Notes: a model not told the origin generated them from the letters alone. Shown: positions 1 through 9,380, counted from the stretch's first letter. The stretch is 46,804 bases of DNA from Chloroflexota bacterium (GCA_022568195.1 JADFFS010000009.1:1-46804); one strand, 5' to 3'. Numbers and translations: made by a program.

Positions 1-141
1 GCAAACCTGGTTAGCACGCCCCAGACGGCGGGGCCCACCCTGGAGTCCATCCCCAAACGGGCGGTCAACTGCTTCGAGAACATCCAGCGGGTGTGGAGCG
101 GGGAGCCGCCCGCATGGACGGCCGAGTACGAGAATTTGTAG
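1..141 (+). CDS. C-terminal fragment of a D-isomer-specific 2-hydroxyacid dehydrogenase (runs off the left edge)
   Basis: Frame 1 reads ANLVSTPQTAGPTLESIPKRAVNCFENIQRVWSGEPPAWTAEYENL*, resembling the 'TPHxAGxTxES...N..R...GEPP' C-terminus of the family. Confidence 0.55.
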   Translation, partial: ANLVSTPQTAGPTLESIPKRAVNCFENIQRVWSGEPPAWTAEYENL

Positions 142-205
142 GTAGAGACCAACCTTGCCGTGTCTGTTTGTTGCCGTTGAGCACACAATGTGCTAGCCTC
201 CAATC

Positions 206-493
206 GTGAAGTACTTCTCTTGGAGTGGTACGAAGAACGAAAGCCTCAAGGCGGAGCGAGGGGTATCTTTTGAACAGGCGGTCTTCCATATCTACCAGGG
301 GCACTTACTTGACATCATGGAACATCCAAATCAGCGGCGTTATCCAGGGCAACGGATCTTCGTTGTGGATATTGGCGGCTACGCATACCTTGTTCCTTTC
401 GTTGAGAGCGAAACCGAAGTGTTCCTAAAAACGGTGATTCCCAGTCGCAAAGCAACCGAAACGTATCTGAGGCAAAGGGAAGTAGATGGCTAA
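206..493 (+). CDS. BrnT-like toxin of a putative type II toxin-antitoxin pair
   Basis: 95 aa, GTG start; 'FSWSGTKNESLKAERGVSFEQAV...SRKATETYLRQRE' resembles the BrnT layout; overlaps the downstream antitoxin-like ORF. Confidence 0.6.
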   Translation: MKYFSWSGTKNESLKAERGVSFEQAVFHIYQGHLLDIMEHPNQRRYPGQRIFVVDIGGYAYLVPFVESETEVFLKTVIPSRKATETYLRQREVDG

Positions 494-761
494 TCTAGAC
501 CAAGAAGAGCGAGAGTTACTAGAGTCCTTTGAGCGCGATGAGTGGCGGTCAGTAGCGGGACGAGAAGCGAAATTCGAGCGCTACCGTGAGTACGCTCTTA
601 GCACATTCAAGAAAGACAAGCGGGTGAATATTCGGATATCGACGAAGGACTTAGAGGCCCTCCAGACACGAGCCTTGGAGGAGGGTATTCCCTACCAGAC
701 CCTTATGGCAAGTGTCTTGCACAAGTATGTAGGTGGCCGCCTGGTCGAAAAGAGCAGCTGA
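486..761 (+). CDS. BrnA/CopG-like antitoxin
   Basis: 91 aa; 'KRVNIRISTKDLEALQTRALEEGIPYQTLMASVLHKYVGGRL' is a ribbon-helix-helix antitoxin C-terminus; overlaps the toxin gene by 8 nt. Confidence 0.65.
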   Translation: MANLDQEERELLESFERDEWRSVAGREAKFERYREYALSTFKKDKRVNIRISTKDLEALQTRALEEGIPYQTLMASVLHKYVGGRLVEKSS

Positions 762-910
762 CCCGAAGATGGCACACAAGAGACTATAGGACCCTTCGCC
801 GAAGCCTGGGACGGAGCCATTGAGGGGCGGGAGAGCCAGCTTCTGGGGACCGCCGAGTAGGAGAACCTGCAGGAGCTCAATCCACGCATCCCCTCAAAGC
901 AAGTTCTTTA

Positions 911-1645
911 CTAGCGGTCGTCAAACAGGAATCGAAAAGAGTATCCCTTCAGTTGAACATTCGGTACTGCTTGTGCCGCGAAGACTACCCGTTGATGGAA
1001 ATCTTTGGCGACTAAAATCCCTCTGACGGGCTTTTGTTCCTCATGACCAATAGCCCCCATGTAGGCCAACACCTGAGTCATATCTCCGGGTTGAGCGGTA
1101 TGTGCCTTCAACTCAATGACCACCAGGCGGCCTTCCCGGTCTTCGGCAGTGATATCGATCCGTCCTGCCTCAACGTTACGTTCAGACCCGCCATCGACGA
1201 TTTTCAACCCGGACTCTAGTTGTTCGATATTTTCCCTCAGTGCTGATTGAAGGTCTCGCTCAAGACTAAAAGCAAACGCCGCGGCAGTTTCTGACGAGCC
1301 CCCGTCTATCTGACTCACATCAGAGTCATCGGGCGCCCGGAAATAGGGGTTAATGAATTTGTTTTGTTCATTGAACACGTTGCCGGGATTCTTTAGCTGC
1401 CCCGCGTCACCGTTGGTAAATTCGATCGACTGGGGATTGCAAAACTCACATTCAGAAGTAAGGAACCAGTGACGGTCTGCGGCCTCCAATCTCGATACAT
1501 TTTCGTTCTTCATCAGCTCGGCAAGAGGAGTAACACTGGCTGCACGTAGCAGGTATCCCCAGAGAGGGGATGGCCGGAGTACGCCGTGCGCCACCAACTC
1601 CTCCACGGTGAACCTGCTGAGAAACGTTCTTATATCTTCATTCAT
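911..1645 (-). CDS. NucS/DUF91-like endonuclease-domain protein
   Basis: C-terminal half 'LERDLQSALRENIEQLESGLKIVDGGSERNVEAGRIDITAEDREGRLVVIELKAHTAQPGDMTQVLAYMGAI' has the D...ExK nuclease core of NucS-type proteins; ATGA overlap with thrS. Confidence 0.7.
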   Translation of the reverse strand: MNEDIRTFLSRFTVEELVAHGVLRPSPLWGYLLRAASVTPLAELMKNENVSRLEAADRHWFLTSECEFCNPQSIEFTNGDAGQLKNPGNVFNEQNKFINPYFRAPDDSDVSQIDGGSSETAAAFAFSLERDLQSALRENIEQLESGLKIVDGGSERNVEAGRIDITAEDREGRLVVIELKAHTAQPGDMTQVLAYMGAIGHEEQKPVRGILVAKDFHQRVVFAAQAVPNVQLKGYSFRFLFDDR

Positions 1646-3399
1646 CTCTCCCCCAGTTCCCCCTTCAGCTTCGCCAGCAGCGCGTCCAGCGCCATCGCCC
1701 CCAGGTCTCCCTCCTCCCGGTGGCGCACGGAAACAGACTGGGCTTCCATCTCCTTATCACCCACCACCAGCATGTAAGGGACCTTCTGCATCTGGGCGTT
1801 GCGTATCTTCAGGTTCATCCGCTCGCTGCGGCTGTCCACCTCCGCCCGGAAGCCACCGGCGGCCAGCGCGTCCTTTACCTGCTCGGCGTATTCGTTGTGG
1901 CGGTCGGCGATGGGTATAACCACGGCCTGGACCGGCGCCAACCAGAGAGGGAAGGCCCCGGCGTAGTGCTCTATAAGCACCCCCATGAACCGCTCCATGG
2001 AACCCAGGATGGCCCGGTGGACCATGTAGGGCCGGCTTCGTCCGCCTTCCGAGTCCTGGTACACCAGGTCGAATCGCTCAGGTAGGTTGAAGTCGAACTG
2101 GACCGTGGTGCACTGCCAGGCTCGGCCCAAGGCGTCTTTGATTTTGATGTCGATCTTCGGTCCGTAGAAGGCGCCGCCTCCCTCATCCATGTCGAAGGAC
2201 AAATTCCGCGCTTCCAGGGACTGGCGAAGGGACTGGGTCGCGTGGTCCCACATTTCCGGTTCGCCCACATACTTCTCCGGGCGGGTGGACAGCATGATGG
2301 AGTAATCGGTGAAACCGAAGGCCTCCAGCAGCTCGAAAGTCAGGTCCAGGACTCCCCCAATCTCGTCTTCCACCTGATCGGGGCGGCAGAAAATATGGGC
2401 GTCGTCCTGGGTAAATCCCCGCACCCGCATCAACCCATGGAGCACGCCGCTGCGCTCGTAGCGGTAGACAGTGCCCAGCTCGGCAAAGCGCAAGGGAAGC
2501 TCCCGGTAGCTGCGCAGGGACGAGCGGTAGACCATGATGTGGAAGGGGCAGTTCATCGGCTTGAGGAAATACTCCTGATCATCGATCTCCAGTGGGGCGT
2601 ACATGCTTTCCCGGTAGAAGTCCAGGTGCCCGCTGGTCTGCCAAAGCTGAGCACGCCCGATGTGGGGTGAGTAAAGAATGTCATAGCCCCGCCGGTAGTG
2701 CAGGTCCCGCCAATAGTTTTCGATGATGGTGCGCACCAATCCACCTTTGGGATGCCAGACGATGAGACCGGGGCCGATCTCATCATGGATGCTAAACAAG
2801 CCTAGCTGGCGGCCCAGGATCCGGTGGTCCCGCCTTTCCGCTTCCTCCAGCCGGGCCAGGTGGTCGTCGAGTGCCTGCTGGCTCTCGAAGGCTGTCCCGT
2901 AGATTCGCTGAAGCATCGGCCGGTGTTCGTCGCCCCGCCAGTAGGCGCCGGCCACGTTCATCAATTTGACCGCTGAAATGTCGGCGGTATTTTCCACGTG
3001 GGGGCCCTGGCACAGGTCGACGAACTCGTTGTGGCGGAAGATGGACAACGTTGTCTCTTCCGACAGATCGTCGATGATCTCCAGCTTGTAGGGCTGGCCG
3101 GAGAACAGGGTTTTCGCCTCTTCCCGGCCGATCTCTTCCCGGTGGAACTGGTGACCCGCCGCGATGGTTTGACCCATCAGCTTTTCAATCTCTTCCAGGT
3201 CCTCGGGGGTGAAGGGCCGTGAGACATCGAAGTCGTAGTAAAATCCGTCATGAATGGGGGGCCCGATGCCCATCTTGGCCTCGGGAAACAGCTTGAGCAC
3301 CGCGTCGGCCATGACGTGGGCGGCGGAGTGTCTCAGCCGGTGCCTCAAGGCCTCCTGGGGGTCGATGTGGCCGGTATCCAGGGTTCCGTGGTCTAGCAT
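1642..3399 (-). CDS. thrS: Threonyl-tRNA synthetase (no N-terminal TGS domain)
   Basis: 585 aa; 'RHSAAHVMADAVLKLFP', 'MNCPFHIMVY', 'RYERSGVLHGLMRVRGFTQDDAHIFC', 'GGGAFYGPKIDIKIKDALGRAWQCTTVQFDFNLPERF'. Confidence 0.95.
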   Translation of the reverse strand: MLDHGTLDTGHIDPQEALRHRLRHSAAHVMADAVLKLFPEAKMGIGPPIHDGFYYDFDVSRPFTPEDLEEIEKLMGQTIAAGHQFHREEIGREEAKTLFSGQPYKLEIIDDLSEETTLSIFRHNEFVDLCQGPHVENTADISAVKLMNVAGAYWRGDEHRPMLQRIYGTAFESQQALDDHLARLEEAERRDHRILGRQLGLFSIHDEIGPGLIVWHPKGGLVRTIIENYWRDLHYRRGYDILYSPHIGRAQLWQTSGHLDFYRESMYAPLEIDDQEYFLKPMNCPFHIMVYRSSLRSYRELPLRFAELGTVYRYERSGVLHGLMRVRGFTQDDAHIFCRPDQVEDEIGGVLDLTFELLEAFGFTDYSIMLSTRPEKYVGEPEMWDHATQSLRQSLEARNLSFDMDEGGGAFYGPKIDIKIKDALGRAWQCTTVQFDFNLPERFDLVYQDSEGGRSRPYMVHRAILGSMERFMGVLIEHYAGAFPLWLAPVQAVVIPIADRHNEYAEQVKDALAAGGFRAEVDSRSERMNLKIRNAQMQKVPYMLVVGDKEMEAQSVSVRHREEGDLGAMALDALLAKLKGELGER

Positions 3400-3472
3400 A
3401 TCCTCTTCCAGATTCGAATTTGGTTCACATTATATCCTACGGGAAACGCGTATCGCCCGATTCCAAGGGCTA

Positions 3473-4072
3473 TCACGCCAGTCCGGTGAACAGCTCTCGC
3501 CAGCGGCGCTGCTTGATGGAGTTGATTATGTGGCCCCAGGCGCTGACCAGGTATGTTGTGGTCACCACCAGAGTCAAGAATAGGCACAGCAGCAGTTGGT
3601 CCGGCGACTGGCGGGTCACCACCAGCAGCAGGTTCAGCAGCACGAACCCCACTGCTGCGCCCAGGACCACGTTGCGCAACAACAAAGCGACCAGCAGGGT
3701 TGGGCCGGCTACGATCAGGGTCAACACAGGCACCACCGCCAGGGAAATCCCGAGGATTGCCGCGGCGCCTTTACCGCCGCGAAATCCCAAGAATATCGGC
3801 CAGTTGTGCCCCGCGACAACCAAGAACGTGGTCAGGAAGACGGTCCATCCGGGCGCTCCCAGCCAAACCGGGACCAAGAACACCAGGGCGCCTTTTCCCG
3901 CGTCGGCGGCCAGCACCAATATCGCGCCCCTCAGTCCTATTCGGTAGTAAGCGTTCAGTGCGCCCACGTTGCCGGAACCGAACCGGCGGATGTCCTCCCT
4001 CTTTAGCAGGTGTACCAGGATGTACGCAGAGGGAATGGAGCCTATCAGATAGGCAGCAAGTCCCAGAGCCAT
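3473..4072 (-). CDS. plsY: Glycerol-3-phosphate acyltransferase PlsY
   Basis: 'YLIGSIPSAYIL...RRFGSGNVGALNAYR..G', 'GHNWPIFLGFRGGKGAAAILG'; the given 491-aa ORF is trimmed to an ATG at 4072 because its upstream part is antisense to the next gene. Confidence 0.9.
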   Translation of the reverse strand: MALGLAAYLIGSIPSAYILVHLLKREDIRRFGSGNVGALNAYYRIGLRGAILVLAADAGKGALVFLVPVWLGAPGWTVFLTTFLVVAGHNWPIFLGFRGGKGAAAILGISLAVVPVLTLIVAGPTLLVALLLRNVVLGAAVGFVLLNLLLVVTRQSPDQLLLCLFLTLVVTTTYLVSAWGHIINSIKQRRWRELFTGLA

Positions 4073-4330
4073 GCCAAACAGCCAGTCCAACCGCGCGCCT
4101 CCAGTCGTGTTACTGACCCTGAGCCAGCAAGAGCTCAGGCGATCAGGTACACGATTTCGTTTAATTTTAACCTCAGGGTTTGATGACCGCCAGCAATTGG
4201 CAGGTCCGCTGCCGGCCGGAACGTGTCGTACCTGTGTGTCGAATCCGTTTGTATTGTAGAGCACCAGCCCGCCGCCTATAATGGCCGCACCCGGCCTACC
4301 CATAATCGACTCTGGACAGGGGACGAAGAC

Positions 4331-5263
4331 ATGGCTACCCGCGAAGACCTGGAAAATTTCGTCTCCCGGGTCACCCGGCCCGAGGACTTTGGCGATTATT
4401 GGACCGGTGTGCTGGAGGGGTTGGCCGAGATTCCCCTGGAACCCCAGGAGACCCCGGCGCCCATCCGGTCTAATGCCGACGTGAATGTATCCCAGGTCAG
4501 CTATCACAGCCTGGGCGGCCTGGAAATCGCTTGCTGGTATTGTGTCCCAACCGGTGGCGATGGCCCATTCCCGGCAATCCTCCATTTTCCCGGCTACAAG
4601 GGAGAGCCTGGGATTCGGCGGGATTGGGGAAGCAAGGGCGTAATCACTTTGACGGTGGCGGTGCGCGGCAAGCTGCGAAGTAATTCCCAGTTCGACCCCG
4701 GTTATCCCGGCCTGCTGACCCACGGTATAGAGGACCGGGACACCTACAGCTATAAGGGCCTGATTTCCGACTGCGTCAGGGGGGTAGACTTTTTGCTTTC
4801 CAGGCCGGAGGTGGACCCGGATCGGATATACGCTTGCGGCAGCAGCCAAGGCGGCGGCCTTACCCTGATTACCACGGCCCTGAGGCCCGAAATCAAGGGC
4901 GGCGTCTCTGGTTATCCCTTTCTGTGCTGCTACGCGGAAGCGATGCAAATGCTGCGCAGCTACCCTTACGACGAGTTGAACTGCTACGCTCGGGCCTACC
5001 CCAGCCGGGTGTCCCAGATGCTGGAAACTTTGCGCTACTTCGACGCGGTTAATTTCGCGGGCTGGATCAAGTGTCCCATGGCCGTGGGCATTGCCCTGGA
5101 GGACGAAATCTGCCCTCCGGAAACCAGCTACGCTGCTTATAAGGCTTTAGCAGGCCCCAAGGACTTGTGGCTGTTCCCCGACTCGGGCCACGGCAACGCC
5201 CACGACTACCCAGCCAAAGAGACGGCGTGGCTGGAAAATCAAATCCGGGTGGACCAGGGCTAG
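4331..5263 (+). CDS. Acetyl xylan esterase (AXE1)/cephalosporin-C deacetylase family hydrolase
   Basis: 'ILHFPGYKGEPG', nucleophile elbow 'GSSQGGGLTL', 'DSGHGNAHDYP' C-terminal His; internal ATG at 4331 preferred. Confidence 0.85.
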   Translation: MATREDLENFVSRVTRPEDFGDYWTGVLEGLAEIPLEPQETPAPIRSNADVNVSQVSYHSLGGLEIACWYCVPTGGDGPFPAILHFPGYKGEPGIRRDWGSKGVITLTVAVRGKLRSNSQFDPGYPGLLTHGIEDRDTYSYKGLISDCVRGVDFLLSRPEVDPDRIYACGSSQGGGLTLITTALRPEIKGGVSGYPFLCCYAEAMQMLRSYPYDELNCYARAYPSRVSQMLETLRYFDAVNFAGWIKCPMAVGIALEDEICPPETSYAAYKALAGPKDLWLFPDSGHGNAHDYPAKETAWLENQIRVDQG

Positions 5264-5275
5264 AGGGTAGGGGCC

Positions 5276-6169
5276 ATGACATCTGGGGAAGGCGATTACG
5301 ACGCTTTTTGGGGTTCCATGGTTTCTCGGCTGGAAGGCACTGCACTGGATCTGGAGGTGAAACTCGACGAGTTTTACTCCCAACCCGAGTGGTCCATCTT
5401 CAGGGTCCACTACTCAGCGATGGACGGCTACCGGCTTTTCGCCTGGCTTTCCGTTCCCAAGCGGCTCCAGCAAGGAAAGATGCCTGCGTTGCTGCGGATG
5501 CCCGACTACGGCAGCGTTCACGATATCCTGTACACCCCTATCCGTGGCGACGCGGTGGTTATGAACGCCACCCACAGGGGCCAGCGGGGCAGCGACAGTT
5601 CGTTCCAAGCCAGCTATCCCGGGCTGCTCACCGAAGGCATCGACCGTCCGGACACCTACGTGATGCTGGACGTGTTCGCCGATGCCCTGCGCGGGGTGCA
5701 AGCGGTCCTGGCCCAACAAGAAGCAGAGATAGGACCGGTGGTCGTGATTGGCTCGGGCTTGGGCGGCGCCTTGGCCCTGGCCGCTGCCGCACAATGGAGC
5801 CAGGTGAAGGCCGTGGCCTCGGACACTCCCCTGGCTTTGGGGCATCCCGATGTGCTGGATGCCCCTTCCGGCTATCCCCTGGGGGAGCTGCACGACTACC
5901 TCCGGGTGTATCCCCATCGGCGGGAGTCGGTGTTGGCTAATGCCGCGCCCTTGGACCCTGTGAAGATGGCCCCCAAAGTCAGTGTCCCGGTGCTGCTCAG
6001 CCTGGGGCGTAGGGACCGGGGCCAATGCCCGCTGGCCATCGGTGAAGAGTTGGCAGGCCGGTTGCCCAATTGCGACCTGCGGGTTTACGACGGGGGAAGC
6101 GAAGGCGGGGGCCACCCTCACGGGGTGGTGAGGGCAGCCTGGCTCAAAGAACAGCTGGGCATAAGCTGA
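5276..6169 (+). CDS. AXE1-family paralog lacking the nucleophile serine
   Basis: Same architecture as the preceding gene (RGQRGSDSSFQASYPGLLTEGID...DTY) but the elbow reads 'GSGLGGALAL'. Confidence 0.75.
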   Translation: MTSGEGDYDAFWGSMVSRLEGTALDLEVKLDEFYSQPEWSIFRVHYSAMDGYRLFAWLSVPKRLQQGKMPALLRMPDYGSVHDILYTPIRGDAVVMNATHRGQRGSDSSFQASYPGLLTEGIDRPDTYVMLDVFADALRGVQAVLAQQEAEIGPVVVIGSGLGGALALAAAAQWSQVKAVASDTPLALGHPDVLDAPSGYPLGELHDYLRVYPHRRESVLANAAPLDPVKMAPKVSVPVLLSLGRRDRGQCPLAIGEELAGRLPNCDLRVYDGGSEGGGHPHGVVRAAWLKEQLGIS

Positions 6170-6358
6170 AGACCCGCGCCAATAGTCCGCTGGAGGTCGG
6201 CCGGATATTTGATATACTATTATCGTCGCAATATCCCTGAGTTTGGGTGAATTCCTCTACATGGGATCAACCACAAACGTGCGGCACCGGTTAACATCCA
6301 CATTAGATAACTTAAATAACAGGGAGGCCCTCGACAGTATCAGAGGGTTGCAGAAACC

Positions 6359-7466
6359 ATGGAACAATTGCAACAAAACTTGACAGCTATGTGCCGTAAA
6401 ATCGCGTCCCTGGTGGAGCGTCTTTGACCTAGCGGACAAAGAAAAAACCATCGCTAATCTGGAGCAAGAGGCGGCCAAACCCGGTTTCTGGGATGACGCC
6501 CGCCTGGCCCAGCGGAAGATGCAGCAGTTGGGCCGAACCAAGGATACGGTGGAACTGTGGCGCAACCTCCAGTCCCAAGCCAATAACCTGCTGGAGCTAA
6601 CCGGGTTGGCCCTTGAGGAAAGCGACTATTCGCTCGAGGAGCAACTAGAAGCTGAGGCCCGAGACATATCCAAGGTTCTCGCCCGGGAAGAGGTCAACCT
6701 GACCCTTTCCGGCCCCTTAGACCAACGTACCGCCATCGTGTCGATCCACGCAGGCGTCGGCGGCACCGACTCGCAAGACTGGGCAGAGATGCTCCTGCGC
6801 ATGTATGTGAAGTGGGCCGAAGCCCAAGCCCGGCCGGTGGAGGTAATGGACCTCTCCTACGGAGAAGAGGCCGGGCTACGTAGCGGAACACTGGAAATAG
6901 CCGGGACAAACGCCTTCGGATACCTCAGCGCCGAGCGGGGGGTGCACCGGCTGGTGCGCTTGTCTCCCTTCGACCCGAACCACCTACGTCACACCTCCTT
7001 TGCTGAGGTAGAGATCCTACCCGAAGTCGAAGAGGACGCCGAGGTGGAGGTACGCTCCGAAGACATCAAGCTAGACTTTTTCCGTGCAAGCGGGCCCGGC
7101 GGGCAAAACGTGCAAAAAGTAGCTTCAGCGGTCCGCATGACCCATCTGCCTACCGGTACGGTGGTCACTTGCCAGAACGAGCGCTCGCAACATCAGAACC
7201 GGGAGTTTGCCATGCGAATCCTGAAGGCCAAACTTCTGGCAAAACAGAACGAAAAACGGGCCCAAGAGTTAGCCAAGTTACGGGGGGAGCGGGTGACCCC
7301 AGAGTGGGGCAACCAGATTCGCAGCTACGTGCTTCACCCCTACAAGTCGGTGAAAGATCACCGCACCAATTTTCAGAGCACAAACCCGGAAGCGGTCTTG
7401 GACGGTGACTTGAACGGCTTTATCGAGTCTTACTTGCTGTCCCGCGTGGGGAACCAGGGAGATTAG
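6359..7466 (+). CDS. prfB: Peptide chain release factor 2 with programmed +1 ribosomal frameshift
   Basis: 0 frame: ATG 6359 ... GAG CGT CTT TGA (TGA 6425-6427); +1 frame continues GAC CTA GCG... = DLADKEKTIANLEQEAAKPGFWDD; SD-like GGTGGAG before CTTTGAC; GGQ motif 'SGPGGQNVQ'. Confidence 0.93.
6412..6428 (+). promoter_or_regulatory. prfB programmed frameshift site (GGTGGAG-CGT-CTT-TGA-C)
   Basis: Matches the organisation of the classic RF2 shift site AGGGGG-TAT-CTT-TGA-C. Confidence 0.9.
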
Positions 7467-7485
7467 TTTCTCCGGGCAATCGATG

Positions 7486-7518
7486 AAAAAGGCGGCCCGG
7501 ATAATTCCGGTGCCGCCT
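7486..7518 (-). terminator. Intrinsic terminator of the rib operon
   Basis: Minus strand: AGGCGGCACCGGAATTATCCGGGCCGCCTTTTT; stem followed by a T-tract. Confidence 0.8.
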
Positions 7519-7555
7519 CGCCAACTCCCCGTCGCGTTTCCAGCGGTTTTCCGGG

Positions 7556-8761
7556 CTAGCAGTTGCCCAGGATATGGCCCATCCGCGCCCGCTTGGTACG
7601 AAGGTAGTTTCGGTTCTCGTCGTTGACCGTCGCCTCAACCGGCACCCGTTCCACGATCTCAAGGCCGAACCCCGAGATGCCCACCACCTTGCGGGGGTTA
7701 TTGGTTAGCAGGCGAAGCCTTTTAACCCCAAGGTCCTGCAGGATCTGGGCGCCGATACCGTAGTGGCGCAGGTCGGGCTCGAACCCCAGGGACCGGTTGG
7801 CTTCCACCGTGTCCAGGCCGCCGTCTTGCAGCGAATAGGCTTTGATCTTGTTGTGCAGCCCGATGCCCCGGCCTTCCTGGCGCATGTAGAGGAATACGCC
7901 TTTGCCCTCTTTGCCCAGGATGGTCAAAGCCATCTCGATCTGCTCCCCGCAATCGCAGCGGAGACTGCCGAAGACGTCGCCGGTCAGGCACTCGCTGTGT
8001 ATGCGGACCAGCACCGGGTCCTCGGGGTCCCATTCGCCGATGGACAGGGCTATGTGTTCCCCGGGGTCCACTACGCTGCGGTAAGCAATGGCTTTAAACT
8101 CCCCGTAACGGGTTGGCAACCGGGCCTCGGCCACCCTTTCGATGAGCCGTTCGTGCCGCCGCCGGTGGGCGATGATCTGGGCGATGCTCAAGACCCGTAG
8201 GTTGTGACGCTCGGCAAAGGACTCCAGCTGCGGCATCCGGGACATGGTGCCGTCTTCGTTCATGATCTCGCAGACTATACCGGCCGGAAACATTCCAATC
8301 ATTTTGCACAGGTCTACGATGGCCTCGGTGTGGCCGGCGCGGGCCAAGACACCGCCCGGGTGGTAGCGAAGCGGGAACAGGTGGCCCGGGCGGGAGAACT
8401 CCTCGGGCTTGGACTTGGGGTCGATCATGGCCAGGATCGAGGCTGTCCGGTCCTGGGCGGAAATGCCGGTGGTGGTGCCCTTGTTGTAATCGACAGAAAC
8501 GGTGAAGGCGGTCTGGTGATTACTAGAGGAGTTTTCACTGATCATCAGCGGGATGTTCAGTTCATCCAGCCGCTCCCCGATTATGGGCATGCAAAGCAAG
8601 CCCCTGGCCTCGGAGATTATGAAATTGACGGTCTCCGGGGTAACCATCTGGGCGGGCATGACCAGGTCGCCTTCGTTCTCGCGCTGTTCATCGTCCACCA
8701 CTACCAGCAGCTTGCCGGCTTTAAGGTCATCAAGGGCCTCTTCTACGCTACACAGAGGCAT
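7556..8761 (-). CDS. ribBA: Bifunctional 3,4-dihydroxy-2-butanone-4-phosphate synthase / GTP cyclohydrolase II
   Basis: 'VVDDEQRENEGDLV', 'HTEAIVDLCKMIG', 'HSECLTGDVFGSLRCDCGEQ', 'LRQEGRGIGLHNKIKAYSLQ'. Confidence 0.95.
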   Translation of the reverse strand: MPLCSVEEALDDLKAGKLLVVVDDEQRENEGDLVMPAQMVTPETVNFIISEARGLLCMPIIGERLDELNIPLMISENSSSNHQTAFTVSVDYNKGTTTGISAQDRTASILAMIDPKSKPEEFSRPGHLFPLRYHPGGVLARAGHTEAIVDLCKMIGMFPAGIVCEIMNEDGTMSRMPQLESFAERHNLRVLSIAQIIAHRRRHERLIERVAEARLPTRYGEFKAIAYRSVVDPGEHIALSIGEWDPEDPVLVRIHSECLTGDVFGSLRCDCGEQIEMALTILGKEGKGVFLYMRQEGRGIGLHNKIKAYSLQDGGLDTVEANRSLGFEPDLRHYGIGAQILQDLGVKRLRLLTNNPRKVVGISGFGLEIVERVPVEATVNDENRNYLRTKRARMGHILGNC

Positions 8762-8803
8762 AAACCCGTCCTTCTTTCACAGTGATGTTCGGCCACTGAA
8801 AAA

Positions 8804-9379
8804 TCATCGTGCCAGGATGCTTTCTACGTACTTGGCTACTATATCCGCCTCCAGGTTGACCCGGTCGCCCACCGTCTTACCCAACAAATTTGTATTTTGT
8901 AGGGTGTACGGTATTACAGAAAGCGTAAACGATGATGCTCCCCTTTTTACCACGGTGAGGCTGATACCGTCAACTGTTACGAACCCCTTTTCGACGATAT
9001 ATGGCATTAGCCTCTTGGGACTCCTTATCCTCAGGATGACGCAGTCCCCGTCGGGTTTACTGGAGGTGATGCTTCCCGTTGCGTCCACATGACCCTGAAC
9101 AATGTGGCCGCCGAGACGGTCGCTGACGGCCAGCGGCCGCTCCAGATTGATTTTGTGGCCCATGGAAAGGACGCCTAGGGAGGTCCGCCGCAGGGTCTCG
9201 GGAGACAGTTCCACAGTGAATGTGTTGTCCTCCCGCTGGACCACCGTGAGGCAGGCTCCGTTGACGGCGATGCTATCGCCCAACTTGAGGTCTGTCATCA
9301 CCTTGTAGGCTTGGACGACCAACCTTTGACCTTCGACGTCCTTTACGAAGCCCACTTCTTCAATGATGCCGGTGAACAA
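8804..9379 (-). CDS. ribE: Riboflavin synthase alpha subunit
   Basis: 'MFTGIIEEVG', 'LGDSIAVNGACLTV', 'GGHIVQGHVDATG', 'KGFVTVDGISLTV'. Confidence 0.95.
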   Translation of the reverse strand: MFTGIIEEVGFVKDVEGQRLVVQAYKVMTDLKLGDSIAVNGACLTVVQREDNTFTVELSPETLRRTSLGVLSMGHKINLERPLAVSDRLGGHIVQGHVDATGSITSSKPDGDCVILRIRSPKRLMPYIVEKGFVTVDGISLTVVKRGASSFTLSVIPYTLQNTNLLGKTVGDRVNLEADIVAKYVESILAR

Positions 9380-9380
9380 A

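Noticed and set aside
1720-3222. Several plus-strand ORFs (121-142 aa) over thrS
   Set aside because: Antisense shadows of thrS codon bias, no recognisable domains or ribosome-binding sites.
4073-4948. Upstream 290 aa of the 3473-4948 minus-strand ORF
   Set aside because: It is antisense to the AXE1-family gene and shows no family signature; PlsY starts naturally at 4072.
5167-5940. 257-aa plus-strand ORF overlapping the second esterase
   Set aside because: Out of frame with the recognisable AXE1-family ORF 5276-6169; Arg/Pro/Gly-rich shadow composition.
6425-6427. TGA as a selenocysteine codon in prfB
   Set aside because: Context CTT TGA C with an SD-like element and resumption in the +1 frame fits RF2 frameshifting, not Sec insertion.
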